From Lachnoclostridium phytofermentans (GTDB lineage Bacteria; Bacillota; Clostridia; Lachnospirales; Lachnospiraceae): a stretch of 64,000 bases of DNA. Below are positions 55,680 to 63,938 of the stretch, piece after piece. Made by a program: the position numbers and the translations under genes. Under the pieces are notes generated by a model. That model did not search any database, was not told the origin of the DNA, and worked only from the letters and a program-made list of their open reading frames with translations. Position 1 is the stretch's first letter, and each line of letters starts with the position of its first letter. The stretch covers positions 310,001 to 374,000 of the forward strand of contig NZ_JPOF01000003.1 of NCBI RefSeq assembly GCF_000733755.1. Direction: 5' to 3'.

Positions 55680-56153
55680 TAATTTACTATTTATAATTCA
55701 TCAATATTAATCATTACTTACCTCCGAATGCTGATACGCCAAAGATGATTTACATTCTTTATTTCCAGTTCTTCCATGATAACATACCTCTCAAAATACA
55801 GATAATGTTTAGTTCATAATCTAAAATGATAGTGAATTAATTTTACATCAAATAAGAATATACTTAATTATACTTTTCCTAAAATAGGAAGTCAATATTT
55901 TACAGAAGATTATTCACTTTACAAAAATGAACCCCATTAAAACAGACATGATAAAAGATCAGCCATGGGATATCTCTACAATTACCATGAAATTGAGTAA
56001 AATCGTTCCTTACATAAACATAGCTTTATAAACTGATCTGACTTCAGTGAATGATTCACACATCCCGCATACATGAATTTAAGTGCAAAAAAATATAAAG
56101 CTTGATTTATTAGCTTTCATGTCATTTTTATTATTTAGCGTATAGGTTTTTAA
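55680..56153. other. decayed intergenic region with integrase scar
   Basis: No intact gene. It contains a 3' fragment of a tyrosine recombinase on the plus strand (55970-56030) and an AT-rich flank. Confidence 0.5.
55970..56030 (+). pseudogene. 3' end fragment of a tyrosine recombinase
   Basis: The stretch TATCTCTACAATTACCATGA and what follows aligns closely with the end of the integrase remnant at 62882-62940 (YxYNYxEIExNR in both). Here a stop codon replaces the codon after EIE, and the catalytic part is gone. Confidence 0.6.
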
Positions 56154-56495
56154 CTATGAACAAAAGTACTTACTCCTATTTTTAATATAGCGAACTAATA
56201 TAATAAACATATTTATAAAAACAACAGCAAATATTATATTCTGTAGATACCATGAAGTACCTAAATAACTATCAGAAAACATAGTTGTAAATATATTTAC
56301 TGGTCCTAAATCACTTCTGCTATAGCATTCAATCCATGGGTATATTAAGCCATATTTATATACATAGAAATTGTCATATTGAGTTATAGGAGATATTGAT
56401 TGGATAAACGATAAAAAAATCAACAATAAAATTATTAATAAATTCTGTTTTAATGACAAAGCATATTTTTTTATATATTTTTTTAAACCTTTCAT
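56154..56495 (-). CDS. putative small membrane protein
   Basis: 113 residues with two hydrophobic segments (NLLIILLLIFLSFIQSI, NIIFAVVFINMFIILVRYI) and a Tyr-rich loop between. Basic N-terminus MKGLKKYIKKYAL. Very AT-rich, with a weak ribosome site (GAGAGG). No family recognised; it may be real but poorly supported. Confidence 0.45.
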   Translation of the reverse strand: MKGLKKYIKKYALSLKQNLLIILLLIFLSFIQSISPITQYDNFYVYKYGLIYPWIECYSRSDLGPVNIFTTMFSDSYLGTSWYLQNIIFAVVFINMFIILVRYIKNRSKYFCS

Positions 56496-56519
56496 TATGT
56501 CTATCCTCTCTCACGATAC

Positions 56520-56789
56520 AAAACTAAATGTTTGGCTAACTTCACAGAGGTTTGCCATTCGACTTCTCTCAGATTCGATCACAACAATCAATGGGGAACA
56601 ATGCTGACAAATAAGAGCGTTGCTTCCTTGGATAATAGCCAAGCTCAGATAGAATTTATTTCTTTCATCAGGGGGTAATCCTGATAATTTTCCGTAATCT
56701 CTCTCAATCAGATTATCTTCTATGCAAACTTTTTCAATCCCAACATAGGATGCAATAATTGATGCTGTTTCTTTTACGCTTTTAATGGG
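56520..56789 (-). pseudogene. remnant of a histidine-phosphatase (phosphoglycerate-mutase-like) gene
   Basis: The minus-strand frame reads SVKETASIIASYVGIEKVCI then EDNLIERDYGKLSGLPPDER, the central helix and acidic motif of the family. The N-terminal RHG motif and a start codon are absent, and the sequence after about 56690 no longer follows the family clearly. Confidence 0.6.
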
Positions 56790-57045
56790 CTAATTGTTAA
56801 CTTCTGTGTATTTTGAGACATTCTCGCTTTCTATCTTGGGTTGGAGAATTGAAATTCAATATCTTCTTCTCTCCTTGGAAGCAATTTGATTATACCATTT
56901 TATTCCATAAATTATACCTTGCTTATTTTATTATGTCAATCTATACATAATGTAGCTTCTACTCTTTTAAAAGTGCACTACCTTTTCAATCAAGAAAATG
57001 CGAGATGATCTCCGGAATCATTTCATTACTACTTTTTTAAGCAAC

Positions 57046-57082
57046 AAAAAATCGCTAGCCCTTTGATTTAAAAGATTAGCGA
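57046..57082 (-). terminator. terminator of the AraC/GyrI-like gene
   Basis: TCGCTA (57052-57057) pairs with TAGCGA (57077-57082), with an inner CTTT/AAAG pairing, followed on the minus strand by six U and on the plus strand by ATTTTTTC. Confidence 0.8.
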
Positions 57083-57175
57083 CTATTTTTTCATAAAGTA
57101 CAAGATGGGATTTAAACAAATCCCTGAAAACACAAATGTGTATTACTACGATTAATGCTTACTAGTCACAGAACA

Positions 57176-58018
57176 TTACTTTTTAATAACTGGTATCCAA
57201 ATTTCACTTTTGTAATCAGACGAACTCATATCACCGTTTGAGTACCATTCTACTTCTGGGGCTTCTGCATGCTCATAACCAGATGTAGGAAACCATTCAG
57301 AAAATATTCGTCCCCATATATCTGCCATTGCAGTAGGCATAGGCCCGGTTATCTCAAAAATTGCCCAGGTAAGAGATGGTATCTCAAGCTTGTATAAAGT
57401 TTTAGGGAAATCTTTTTCTGTTATCGCGGCAATATAGTAATCAGTTGTATTATCTTCATACATCCCACTGTATACGCCTACTAACCCGTTTCCAAGTTCA
57501 GCAATTTGTGAAATAGTTTCCCTTGGAGTTTCACTCCACATCTTCCCAATATTCTCACCCAAGCCATTAATTTGTGAAAACCTCTGTTTTACACCTACAA
57601 TATTAAATGATTCTTTTTGCTCAATTCTGTAGTTCATCTCAACCACTCCTTTTATTGATAATGAGAACGTTACACGAGGATACGCTTTTAGCGATATACC
57701 TTTTTCTCTTGCTTTGGAGGGTGTAACGCCATGCATTGCCAGAAAAGCGCGAGAAAACGAGTCAGGTGAATTATAACCATACTTCAAAGCAAGATCGATA
57801 ATTTTTTCATTGCTATTTTGCAACTCAAAGGCAGCAAGTGTTAATCGCCTACGGCGTATGTACTCGGATAGCGGTATGCCAATAAGGAATGCAAACATGC
57901 GTTGAAAGTGATATTGGGAACATAATGCTATTTGTGCAACCCTCACGTATTCAATTTCAGTATCAAGATTATCTTCAATATAATTAATCGCTTTTTTCAT
58001 ATTCTCAAGTGTATCCAT
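57176..58018 (-). CDS. AraC-family regulator with GyrI-like effector-binding domain
   Basis: 280 residues. The N-terminal AraC HTH pair (about 8-105: YVRVAQIALCSQYHFQRMFAFL, IIDLALKYGYNSPDSFSRAFLAMHGVTPSKAR) precedes a GyrI-like ligand-binding domain (about 125-280: FNIVGVKQRFS, LVGVYSGMYED, WAIFEITGPMP, YSNGDMSSSDYKSEIWIPV). This Rob/SoxS-like layout often responds to drugs or other small hydrophobic molecules. Single gene with its own terminator. Confidence 0.9.
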   Translation of the reverse strand: MDTLENMKKAINYIEDNLDTEIEYVRVAQIALCSQYHFQRMFAFLIGIPLSEYIRRRRLTLAAFELQNSNEKIIDLALKYGYNSPDSFSRAFLAMHGVTPSKAREKGISLKAYPRVTFSLSIKGVVEMNYRIEQKESFNIVGVKQRFSQINGLGENIGKMWSETPRETISQIAELGNGLVGVYSGMYEDNTTDYYIAAITEKDFPKTLYKLEIPSLTWAIFEITGPMPTAMADIWGRIFSEWFPTSGYEHAEAPEVEWYSNGDMSSSDYKSEIWIPVIKK

Positions 58019-58230
58019 ATACTTCTCCTTTCAAAATAAGTGTAATATAATTTTTTCTCTAATACCCGATAATATTTGCAAGATTTTGCAGGTTGTTGTA
58101 TTTAGAAGTTAGTTCCTACGATTGTATGCTTATTCGTCTTATCCATACAAGATTAAATCCTGTTTATCAATCTCTATTACTATAATATCTCATTAATTAT
58201 AATAAATAAGCTAAATTTACCACTAACCTG

Positions 58231-58273
58231 TGTATACCAATTAATAATGTATACCAATTAATAATGTTTACCA
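58231..58273. repeat. 17-bp tandem repeat upstream of the AraC/GyrI gene
   Basis: Units at 58231-58247 and 58248-58264 are identical, and 58265-58273 starts a third with TGTTTACCA. About 210 bp upstream of the regulator start; it could be slippage or a set of binding sites. Confidence 0.75.
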
Positions 58274-58359
58274 AACACTACCTTAAATTGGTGTATGATT
58301 CCTACCTACTGGAAATGCATAAAGCAGTTGGTAAGAACATACGGTGTATATATCATTGC

Positions 58360-58404
58360 AACAAGAAAAGTACGCTTCGTTAACTTTTCCTTATCATGAA
58401 TAAA
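58360..58404. repeat. dispersed palindromic repeat, copy E (45 bp)
   Basis: Begins AACAAGAAAAGTACGCTTCG and ends CCTTATCATGAATAAA. The central CGCG is changed to CGTT, and one A of the A-run is lost, so it is the most diverged full copy. Confidence 0.8.
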
Positions 58405-58573
58405 AAATCCATTGAAACTCAAGGCATTCCGTACCATTTAATAAGTAATACATCCAAAACTCTCAACTCCCCTATGAGATTGGTTGTTGAGATTACCGGT
58501 TTGTTAAATGAATTTCCTATCGCTTTGTTTTACTTTGACTACAGGAGAAAATACTAAAACTATACGGATTTAT

Positions 58574-58816
58574 TTATTTTGCCGTATGGTTGATAAAATC
58601 AACTTCATACTGCTGCTCGCCGTATTTTCTTTCATTGTCAGTAATAGTACCCTCTGTAAGGGTGATACGCAGAACGATTGAGGGCGGATTGTCTTCGTCG
58701 CCAACTTCATCGAACCAATCAAAGATACTTTTAAATTTTGCTCTGATTTCTGCATTCTTCTCTTCTTTAACCCAACCGAGATTTTCAGCTTCATTTATGT
58801 TGTAATGATAATAGAA
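58574..58816 (-). pseudogene. C-terminal remnant of an unidentified protein
   Basis: The coding-like frame reads NEAENLGWVKEEKNAEIRAK, then IFDWFDEVGDEDNPPSIVLR and ends EVDFINHTAK, an acidic alpha/beta tail. An in-frame TAG at 58817-58819 cuts it from any start. Another frame of similar length overlaps it but is low-complexity and is rejected. Confidence 0.5.
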
Positions 58817-58844
58817 CTACTTGAATTGAAAAATGCTTCAATAT

Positions 58845-59471
58845 TTATAATTCCAAGCTCAGCCACAGAGCAGGACGAACTCCACCACTGTTATCGCCTG
58901 TTGAAGGATGAATTGTGTTGCTACTGTATCGGAAGGTACCGTTTCCCTGAATGCCAATATTACCATCACCGTGTATATATACGGCTCTTCTATTGTCACG
59001 CCCGGACGACCGAAGCCACCACCACCATACATACCCGTCGAATGTCGATCTTCGCTTGATGTTGTTTATGTCTTTCCTTTGGAACCAATATCGTTGTTTG
59101 GCACTGCGATTTTCAAGGTTTTTACTGCTGTCACCGAAATATTTGCAGACTACTTCTTCCATGCTTAGAAGAAATATGTAATCTTTTGTATCTTCACCAC
59201 CTCTTGAACCGTACCACTGATTGTCGTGGTTTTTGTTCCATACTGGAAGGATTCTTGACTGTTCGGCTTCGGTGAATTTGTTATAAAACTCATCATTAAG
59301 ATATTTTCTTAGCGAGCAGTCAGCCCACGTCACATCACCAGCGTAATTATTATAGGGGGACTGTTCGATTATGTATTCCGTTATAATCAAAGCCGCATTG
59401 CCCTGTATATCAAGAATGCGCCAATGATAACTGCCAAATGGCACGATTGAGCCGATATTATATTCCCTCAT
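58845..59471 (-). CDS. DUF6273 domain protein
   Basis: 208 residues. N-terminus SIVPFGSYHWRILDIQGNAALIITE, a middle WADCSLRKYLNDEFYNKFTEAEQSRI and C-terminus WWWWLRSSGRDN, YIHGDGNIG, GGVRPALWL match the DUF6273 family, a clostridial protein with a C-type-lectin/SUMF1-like look. Function unknown. Its ATG overlaps the TGA of a 20-codon leader, and the ribosome site GAGGAGAAAG lies within that leader. Expression is probably driven by a duplicated MerR-type promoter. Confidence 0.8.
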   Translation of the reverse strand: MREYNIGSIVPFGSYHWRILDIQGNAALIITEYIIEQSPYNNYAGDVTWADCSLRKYLNDEFYNKFTEAEQSRILPVWNKNHDNQWYGSRGGEDTKDYIFLLSMEEVVCKYFGDSSKNLENRSAKQRYWFQRKDINNIKRRSTFDGYVWWWWLRSSGRDNRRAVYIHGDGNIGIQGNGTFRYSSNTIHPSTGDNSGGVRPALWLSLEL

Positions 59472-59530
59472 TCTCTTTCTCCTCGTAAATTCTTACTTGA
59501 TTTATCTTTGATTTTAATTAGGTTATTCAT
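59468..59530 (-). pseudogene. truncated MerR N-terminus acting as a leader peptide
   Basis: Twenty codons, MNNLIKIKDKSSKNLRGERE. The first nine residues equal the MerR regulator start at 60695 (MNNLIKIKD). The frame ends in TGA overlapping the DUF6273 ATG as ATGA. It arises from a partial duplication of the MerR gene. Confidence 0.75.
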
Positions 59531-59690
59531 TTGACTTGACCTCTTTTCTAGTATTGTGATGAGTCTAGTATAAAGGCTTCCCCAAAGGAAGAGTCAAGGG
59601 GTAATGACGCTTTTCTGTAAAGATATAAAATTCTCGTATAGTTGCAGCTTCAGCACAGCTTAAATACTACCCTAGGATAAATCTATAACC
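59483..59690. repeat. direct duplication of the MerR promoter region
   Basis: 59493-59690 is closely similar to 60660-60850 in the same orientation, covering the first MerR codons, the 19-bp-spacer promoter and about 90 bp upstream (shared landmarks: AAAATTCTCGTA, GCAGCTTCAG, AAATACTACCCTAG). Confidence 0.85.
59567..59597 (-). promoter_or_regulatory. duplicated MerR-type promoter driving DUF6273
   Basis: TTGACT (59592-59597) and TATACT (59567-59572) are separated by 19 bp, and the spacer carries CTTCC-TTTG-GGGAAG. This over-long spacer with a central dyad is the hallmark of promoters activated by DNA-twisting MerR proteins. Confidence 0.85.
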
Positions 59691-59717
59691 GTCTATATCT
59701 TCCTGCCTACTTATATA

Positions 59718-60695
59718 TTACCTAATATCATCTTTTAACTTGATTGGAACATATCTTTGAAGTTGTTTATAGCCAAGTCCCTTTTCAATGTCTTTATTGG
59801 CTATATCCCCTTCATCCAAATAAGGCATATTGCACATAAAATCGCGGCTATTGTCAAGCTCAAAATTTGTGCTTTCAAGCCACCTGAAAATTTTATTTTG
59901 CACTTTATTTATGCTCTCATCATCTTCGTCAATGCTTACCGCCATAGCGTATAAGCCTCCCGGAAAATCGATTAAATTTAAAGGACTTACCTCGGCGTCA
60001 GTAACACCTTCTTTCACCGCACATATCCATTCTGCTTTGTCGTTTTTCGGTAGTAAAAAATCAAAACAATCGAAAATCACGCTCTTATACAAATGCAAAT
60101 GTTTCCATAGTTGATTCATATATCCACCGTTCTCAAATATATCCCCCCACAGTTGGTCACCGGACGTTACCGCTTTGAATCTTGGTATCCGTACGACCAT
60201 TACATCAGGAATTTTATTATCTAATTTTTCCGTTATTTCAATTAAGCGGTTTACATTGGAAGGCTTACCAATATAGTCAACGCTTATCAACTGTGTTTCT
60301 AGTTCTCTCGCTTTATCATACAGCAGTTTTATGTCGGAATTGTCAGAAAAATCTACTCGCTCTATTTCATGTATGAAGTCCAGAACAATATCTTTCAACT
60401 CATGCAGGAGAGCAACTTCATCGTCTATGTTTTGCACTTTCTTTTCTAACACTTCTAAAACTATGTCAGAACTGGAAGTGCTGAAAATACGTTGAATGTC
60501 CTTTATGCTAATGTTAAGCTTACGTAAAATGAGTATTTGCTCAAGCCTTCTGACCGCATTTTCGTCGTACATCCTATACGCGTAATCATCGCTTCTGGCA
60601 CTGTTTATCAGTCCCATATCCTCATAATAACGCAATGTGCGTGCTGTAATGCTATACTTGCTTGATACATCTTTGATTTTGATTAGGTTATTCAT
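59718..60695 (-). CDS. MerR-family transcriptional regulator with C-terminal effector domain
   Basis: 325 residues. The MerR DNA-binding domain (IKIKDVSSKYSITARTLRYY, EDMGLINSAR, RRLEQILILRKLNISIKDI) is followed by a dimerisation helix (about 80-130) and a 190-residue C-terminal domain resembling GyrI-type effector folds (VMVVRIPRFKAVTSGDQ, FPGGLYAMAVSIDEDDE). It probably senses a small molecule. Its own promoter has the 19-bp spacer and dyad typical of autoregulated MerR genes. Confidence 0.88.
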   Translation of the reverse strand: MNNLIKIKDVSSKYSITARTLRYYEDMGLINSARSDDYAYRMYDENAVRRLEQILILRKLNISIKDIQRIFSTSSSDIVLEVLEKKVQNIDDEVALLHELKDIVLDFIHEIERVDFSDNSDIKLLYDKARELETQLISVDYIGKPSNVNRLIEITEKLDNKIPDVMVVRIPRFKAVTSGDQLWGDIFENGGYMNQLWKHLHLYKSVIFDCFDFLLPKNDKAEWICAVKEGVTDAEVSPLNLIDFPGGLYAMAVSIDEDDESINKVQNKIFRWLESTNFELDNSRDFMCNMPYLDEGDIANKDIEKGLGYKQLQRYVPIKLKDDIR

Positions 60696-60731
60696 TTGAT
60701 TTGACCTCTTTTCTAGTTTTGTAATGAGTTT

Positions 60732-60762
60732 AGTATAAAGGCTTCCCTAAAGGAAGAGTCAA
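60732..60762 (-). promoter_or_regulatory. MerR-type autoregulated promoter
   Basis: TTGACT (60757-60762), 19 bp, TATACT (60732-60737) on the minus strand, with CTTCC-TTTA-GGGAAG in the spacer. It lies 37 bp upstream of the MerR start codon. Confidence 0.88.
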
Positions 60763-61306
60763 TGGGTAATGGCAATTTTAGAAAAATAAAATTCTCGTAA
60801 AGCTGCAGCTTCAGTACAACTCAAATACTACCCTAGATATATCGAAATCCAATATTTATCATAGATTACTTATGTCCTTATCATCCATTAGCACTTTTCA
60901 CAACAACTTTAATATTATCAATGTCTGTTAATTTTTGCTTTACCCAATTGTTCAGTATCTCTAAGAAAAATCTTCATTCCCAAATATTGATATATCTGAT
61001 TTCAAAATTATCGCTGTACCCGATGAACCTACTAAGTTGTTAATATAAAGTAAAAGAAAAAATTGGAATACCGCTTAATTCTTCTTACTGATGTAGCTAA
61101 AGAAATCATAAGTAAGGCCAGAGAACTTAATCCCGAAAGTGAAATTATCTATGAAAGAAATGATGAGTGAAACTGAAAATTATGAATTAAGCTCTGAGAA
61201 AGAGCGACAAACACATGTGATGTGCTATTTTAAAGCTGTTAATTTTTGTCTGATTGAATGAGAATTAAGTCAACTAAAAACGTGAAATTCAAGTCTCATA
61301 TTCGTT
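60763..61306. other. gene-free stretch with remnants
   Basis: Apart from the upstream end of the duplicated MerR promoter region and an integrase fragment (61060-61170), this holds only a short minus-strand remnant (ILNNWVKQKLTDIDNIKVVV, near 60870-60960) that I cannot assign. Confidence 0.5.
61060..61170 (+). pseudogene. internal fragment of a tyrosine recombinase
   Basis: The frame reads LTDVAKEIISKARELNPESE then IIYERNDE and stops. This resembles the beta-hairpin region of phage/ICE integrases (IPLTD.AKEII..A...NP.SE.IF). No start or C-terminal catalytic part is present. Confidence 0.5.
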
Positions 61307-62155
61307 TTAATCATTTTTATAGATGATATTACCAATTTTTCCATCTGCCCGCATAATACCATCCTCTTCATCTACTTTTTTTGCAATATAAGATTGATAA
61401 AAACCGTTAAACTCAAAAGGAATCTTGTCGCTTCTCCCATCCATTACTTCTTCACATACGTGAATTATTTCAGTCAATATCTCTTTTTTTGCATCTCTTG
61501 GCCTATGTGATAATAAAACTCGGTCGTAGTCAGCTTCTCTTGATTTAATTTTTAATAATGAATTTCTGTAATCGGCTACACTGGTTGATTCTTGAAGATG
61601 TACCCATGTACATGGATGACAAGCATCACCAAAAATTATGGTTCGTAATTCTTTGATTAATATCATTACACTTCCTTTGGTGTGTCCCGGACAAGTAAGA
61701 ACTTCTAAAGAAATATTTCCAAGGTCAAAGACATCACCATCAGATAGAAGCTCAAACTTTCTTTTATATGGGGTGACTATATCCTCAATATCAATATCTC
61801 CTATCTGTCGATTTGAAGCTATTGCAAATTCTATTAGTGAGTTTTTCATTTCGTTACACTGATTACTGTTGAATTCTAAATCCAAAAGCTTGGCATCTTC
61901 CGACGTCAGATAAACCTGACTAAAATAAAAACTCCCCGCGGAGTGGTCAATGTGTGCGTGTGTCAAAATCACGTATATTGGCAGATTTGTTAAGGATTCT
62001 ACATATTCGCGGATATTCCCTATACCTGCTCCAGTATCTACTAATGCAGCTTTATTGTTACCAATAATCAAATAACACAACTCATTTCCTATTCCAATAA
62101 TTCTTATAATACCTTTATAAAACTGTTCATGATGAAAATATTCTTGACGATTCAT
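61307..62155 (-). CDS. MBL-fold metallo-hydrolase
   Basis: About 282 residues from the ATG at 62155 (GGAGAG upstream); a longer frame to 62263 adds an unlikely leader. Metallo-beta-lactamase-fold motifs are intact: ALVDTGAGIG, ILTHAHIDHSAG (HxHxDH), CPGHTKGSVMIL, IIFGDACHPC and LLSHRPRD. It is probably a hydrolase of the glyoxalase II-like or general MBL type acting on a small thioester or phosphate compound. Single gene between integrase remnants. Confidence 0.87.
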   Translation of the reverse strand: MNRQEYFHHEQFYKGIIRIIGIGNELCYLIIGNNKAALVDTGAGIGNIREYVESLTNLPIYVILTHAHIDHSAGSFYFSQVYLTSEDAKLLDLEFNSNQCNEMKNSLIEFAIASNRQIGDIDIEDIVTPYKRKFELLSDGDVFDLGNISLEVLTCPGHTKGSVMILIKELRTIIFGDACHPCTWVHLQESTSVADYRNSLLKIKSREADYDRVLLSHRPRDAKKEILTEIIHVCEEVMDGRSDKIPFEFNGFYQSYIAKKVDEEDGIMRADGKIGNIIYKND

Positions 62156-62431
62156 ATGATCTCTCCAGTTGTAATTTTTATATAAAATTATTATCGTTCC
62201 ATCAAGTCGATAAATAATATTACTTAATTGGCTTATTATACCAATTTTTAGACTAAAACTCAACCAATATGAAAAGTGTATCTCTACACATTTGAAGAAA
62301 TGTACACCTTCATTATGTTGATAACAAACTTGTCAGAATTCCAGTAAGGAAAATAACCACCAGAATGCTGAATGATTTTCCGAATGATTCCATTGCCACA
62401 TTTAAGCTTTCACGAAAAGAATTTAATACAT

Positions 62432-62945
62432 GAAAACTATCTTAAATGCAGTCTTTCAGATTGCATTGGATAAGGAACTTCTATCGGTAAATCCACTACT
62501 TAACGCACATACGGATGTTAAATTCCACTCTATTCAGAAGAAAAAGGATGGTTCCAGACTATATCTTGAAAAAGAAAAGAAACCCCCTTGAAGAATTTCT
62601 TTATCAGAAAGGGACTATAGAAGCCTATACGATTCTGATGGACTTCCAAATCGGTGAGGTGAAAAAGTTTTCACCTGACAGTAAGTACTTGTTTACACAG
62701 TCAAACGGTAAAAGAATGACGAGCAGAAGCTTCAACTATTGGCTTGAGAAGTATTGCAGAGAAGCCGAAGTACCGTTTACGATCAGTCATTGTATCCAAA
62801 GAACCTTTTACAGCAGATTGTATGCAGAAGCATGCCGTTAGAGGAAACCAGAGTGTATATGGGGCATGAAGATACTGAAACTACAAAAGCTATATCTACA
62901 ATTACAATGAAATCGAAAAGAATCGTGCCTATATGGACAAAACAT
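62432..62945 (+). pseudogene. degenerate tyrosine recombinase (integrase)
   Basis: Three frames together give an integrase: MKTILNAVFQIALDKELLSVN (62432 on), KYLFTQSNGKRMTSRSFNYW and EVPFTISHCIQRTF in a second, and MPLEETRVYMGHEDTETTKA then YIYNYNEIEKNRAYMDKTL after a further shift. Frameshifts near 62588, 62835 and 62880 break it. The conserved HxxR motif reads HCIQR, and the active-site Tyr region is out of frame. It lies about 100 bp from tRNA-Gly. Confidence 0.8.
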
Positions 62946-62991
62946 TATAGCGGTTCGAGTACGTAAAAGGATGTTGCACACATTATTTTAA

Positions 62992-63029
62992 GAAAAAAAA
63001 ACAGGAAAGCTCCTTTACTAGCTTTCCTG
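62992..63029 (-). terminator. terminator of tRNA-Gly
   Basis: A perfect 10-bp stem CAGGAAAGCT/AGCTTTCCTG with an 8-nt loop, followed on the minus strand by a run of about nine U. Confidence 0.92.
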
Positions 63030-63042
63030 CCCTTTTCAATTA

Positions 63043-63114
63043 AGCACGAGACGGGATTCGAACCCGCGACCCTCGCCTTGGCAAGGCGATACTCCACCAC
63101 TGAGCCACTCGTGC
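63043..63114 (-). tRNA. tRNA-Gly (anticodon GCC)
   Basis: A full cloverleaf on the minus strand: acceptor GCACGAG/CTCGTGC, D-arm GCTC/GAGT, anticodon arm TCGCC-TTGCCAA-GGCGA giving anticodon GCC, T-arm GCGGG-TTCGAAT-CCCGT. CCA is not encoded. It has its own promoter and terminator, and an integrase remnant lies next to its 3' end. Confidence 0.96.
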
Positions 63115-63157
63115 ATTTCATATTCTATTCATTCGCCGTTTGCCGAATGCAAGATAT

Positions 63158-63186
63158 ATGATACTATAGGATTATGTTTTTGTCAA
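63158..63186 (-). promoter_or_regulatory. promoter of tRNA-Gly
   Basis: TTGACA (63181-63186), 17 bp, TATCAT (63158-63163) on the minus strand. A small hairpin (CATTCG/CGAATG, 63130-63149) lies between it and the tRNA. Confidence 0.88.
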
Positions 63187-63221
63187 TGCTCTTTTATAAC
63201 TTTTTTATTACCACTTTATGG

Positions 63222-63938
63222 TTATTTTAATTGCTCTTTTAACAGTCTAAAATCACTTCGATGATAATCAATTAATCCTTCTTCCTTTAACTTACTTAAC
63301 TCATTTGACATGGCACTTCGGTCTACACATAAATAGTCCGCTAGCTCCTGGCGATTAAAAGGTACTGAAAAAATCTTACTATTGCTCTTAGCCGCTTGTT
63401 CGGATAAATAAGATAATAATTTATCTCTTGTTGAACGTTTTGTCATATGTTCCATCTTCTGAGTTAGTAATACATTTTTCACCGCAAGAATCTTCATCAT
63501 ATTTTGAATGAGACTAGTATGAAAATAACAGGAACTAGAGCATGTAGTTACAATACGACGATAATCAAGAAACATTACCGTACAGTCTGTAATCGCTACT
63601 ACCTGAAATGGTAACCTCTGTGATTCTGCACAAGCAAACGCCTCGGCAAACATATCGCCAACCTCAAGATTTGATAAAATATTTCGATTTCCCATAATAT
63701 CTTCACGTATGATCTGTCCTCTGCCAGATAATATAATTCCAAGGTGAGAAATCACCTCTCCTGCTCTTAATATTGTCTCATTTTTTAAAAATGTTTTCTT
63801 TTTTGCTTGAAGGCATGCAAACATACTTCCAATATCTTTCTGATCAATCCCTTGAAATAATGATATCTTACTAAGTAAACCAATATTTGATCCTAAATCC
63901 ATTGGAATTATACCGCTTATACTATCTTTTTGTTTCAT
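63222..63938 (-). CDS. Crp/Fnr-family transcriptional regulator
   Basis: 238 residues. An N-terminal cyclic-nucleotide-binding-like domain (about 20-145: LFQGIDQKDIG, ILRAGEVISHLGIILSGRGQI, GDMFAEAFACAE), a dimer helix, and a C-terminal Crp-type winged helix (TRDKLLSYLSEQAAKS, VPFNRQELADYLCVDRSAMS). It lacks the N-terminal FNR-type cysteine cluster. In clostridia such proteins often respond to redox or small molecules. An internal start at residue 13 is possible. Upstream sequence to the window end is gene-free. Confidence 0.9.
   Translation of the reverse strand: MKQKDSISGIIPMDLGSNIGLLSKISLFQGIDQKDIGSMFACLQAKKKTFLKNETILRAGEVISHLGIILSGRGQIIREDIMGNRNILSNLEVGDMFAEAFACAESQRLPFQVVAITDCTVMFLDYRRIVTTCSSSCYFHTSLIQNMMKILAVKNVLLTQKMEHMTKRSTRDKLLSYLSEQAAKSNSKIFSVPFNRQELADYLCVDRSAMSNELSKLKEEGLIDYHRSDFRLLKEQLK

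Larger units (their letters stand above)
56496..57175. other. gene-poor stretch with a phosphatase remnant and terminator
   Basis: It holds the histidine-phosphatase remnant (56520-56789), AT-rich sequence without a gene, and the terminator at 57046-57082. Confidence 0.55.
58019..58573. other. intergenic region with tandem repeats and dispersed repeat E
   Basis: No gene is seen. It holds two and a half units of a 17-bp tandem repeat TGTATACCAATTAATAA (58231-58273) and dispersed repeat copy E (58360-58404), then AT-rich sequence. Confidence 0.6.

Noticed and set aside
20974-58404. CRISPR array interpretation of the repeated palindromes
   Set aside because: Copies are 7-14 kb apart, not spaced by short unique sequence, and no cas gene is present.
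58570-58794. Minus-strand frame of 74 codons
   Set aside because: Lysine/serine-rich and featureless; the overlapping frame at 58574-58816 has normal protein composition.
58845-59471. Diversity-generating retroelement target (DUF6273 with lectin-like tail)
   Set aside because: No reverse transcriptase, accessory gene or template-like second copy of the C-terminus in the window.
62754-62966. Separate 70-codon plus-strand gene
   Set aside because: It is part of the frameshifted integrase; the GHEDTETT motif belongs with the upstream HCIQRTF frame.
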